Assembly: GCF_900112845.1 (NCBI RefSeq)
Contig: NZ_FONG01000005.1
Span: forward strand, 62,001 to 126,000
DNA from: Actinacidiphila alni
GTDB taxonomy: Bacteria > Actinomycetota > Actinomycetes > Streptomycetales > Streptomycetaceae
Direction of reading: 5' to 3'
Length of the DNA stretch: 64,000 nt
Part shown: positions 63,520 through 64,000 of the stretch, piece by piece
Layout of the letters: each line of letters opens with the position of its first letter
How positions within the stretch are numbered: the first letter of the stretch is position 1
Notes under the pieces: model-generated
Told to the model about the DNA's origin: nothing
The model's input: only the letters and a program-made list of their open reading frames with translations
Database searches by the model: none
Position numbers and translations under genes: made by a program

Positions 63520-64000
63520 GACGTGCGGATCCTTGCGTCGGGGGTGCTGGCGTAGGGCGTCCTTCGTCGTGTCGTCGTGCGCAGGGGGGAGTGGGGAGCG
63601 GCATACCGCTCCCGGCGGGCGCAACGGCATGACCCGTACGCCCGCCGTGGTCGCCAACAGCAGCGACCGGTCCGGGACTTCGTGCCAGTCGCCCGGAGCG
63701 TCGTCCGGCTCCGAGGCGACGAGGACGGAGCCGGAAGCGGAACCAGAACCAGGATCAGAGCCGAGCCGGTACCAGAGCGTGTCCCCGTACGCCGTGGCCG
63801 CGATCGTCCGCCCGTCCGTGAGCAGCAGGTTCAGTCGGGCCGCGGGCCGCGCCGCCGCGACCTGCCGGACCACCGCCGCCAGCGCCCCGCCCGGCGGCTG
63901 CCCCTGCCGCAGCCGCCGGGTGAGCAGCGCCCACAGCAGGGCCGAGTCGCTGTGCGCCTCAAGGCCGAGCAGCTCGGCGGCCGTCAGGTCGGTCGGCAGC
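63520..64000 (-). CDS. egtC: EgtC, class II glutamine amidotransferase-like hydrolase (partial, start beyond window)
   Basis: Removes gamma-glutamyl from hercynyl-gamma-glutamyl-cysteine sulfoxide in ergothioneine synthesis. Only the C-terminal half is in the window; the N-terminal nucleophile Cys is off the right edge. Visible parts are LEAHSDSALLWALLTRRL, ARLNLLLTDGRTIAATAYGDTLWYRLG and VLVASEPDDAPGDWHEVPDRSLLLATTAGVRVMPL, all EgtC-like. No stop codon separates it from egtD in the same frame, so it may be fused to EgtD or the frame may just be open by chance; the border given here is set at the EgtD ATG. Confidence 0.85.

Overview
This window is very GC-rich, with third-codon-position GC bias and many GTG starts. 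Its gene order (cytochrome c maturation, futalosine-pathway menaquinone genes, then a complete 14-gene nuo operon) matches the chromosomal core of Streptomyces and close relatives (Streptomycetaceae). From memory of S. coelicolor, the mqn-to-nuo order corresponds to roughly SCO4472-SCO4575. No rRNA or tRNA gene, CRISPR array, transposase or integrase was recognised.

Layout. 1-4257: thioredoxin-like ResA (start off the left edge), CcdA, ResB and CcsB, the system II cytochrome c assembly operon. 4271-12908: menaquinone genes (UbiD-like mqnL, UbiA-like mqnP, UbiX-like mqnM, mqnE) mixed with a rhomboid protease, a lipoprotein, an Lrp regulator, a GNAT enzyme and small membrane proteins; a 162-bp inverted-repeat element sits before mqnL. 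12950-19330: a lipid-metabolism island (TetR, MaoC hydratase, FabG4-type reductase, FadA2-type thiolase, acyl-CoA ligase) with two palindromes in the divergent promoter. 19440-20828: cold-shock protein and mqnA. 20956-28182: an accessory polymorphic-toxin island. It holds a 1486-aa Rhs protein with a WXG-type N-terminus and an ADP-ribosyltransferase-like tip, a probable macro-domain immunity protein, two orphan genes, and ESX/WXG100-like genes. 28415-34921: mqnC, a shrunken amidohydrolase, menG, a membrane protein, a geranylgeranyl-reductase-family enzyme and an MgtC-like protein. 34922-35437 contains gene remnants. 35438-38202: a sortase-signal surface protein and an NlpC/P60 hydrolase. 38806-55007: nuoABCDEFGHIJKLMN behind a candidate Rex operator. 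55081-56624: TetR regulator and methyltransferase. 56660-62340: a reverse-strand cassette of Crp-type regulator, class III nucleotide cyclase, P-loop/helical-repeat NTPase, SPFH-like protein and PycTM-like membrane effector; the last four are linked by 4-nt overlaps. 62542-64000: egtD and the 3' part of egtC (ergothioneine), in one uninterrupted frame.

How it fits together. Much of the window builds the respiratory chain: menaquinone synthesis, methylation and probable side-chain saturation, complex I, and c-type cytochrome maturation. Two accessory units stand out. The first is an Rhs toxin whose tip looks like an ADP-ribosyltransferase, next to a protein that reads like a divergent ADP-ribose-binding macro domain. 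The second is a translationally coupled cyclic-nucleotide cassette resembling Pycsar defence (cyclase plus PycTM effector) but with extra NTPase and SPFH subunits and an adjoining cNMP-binding regulator. Both are inferences from sequence reading without database searches.
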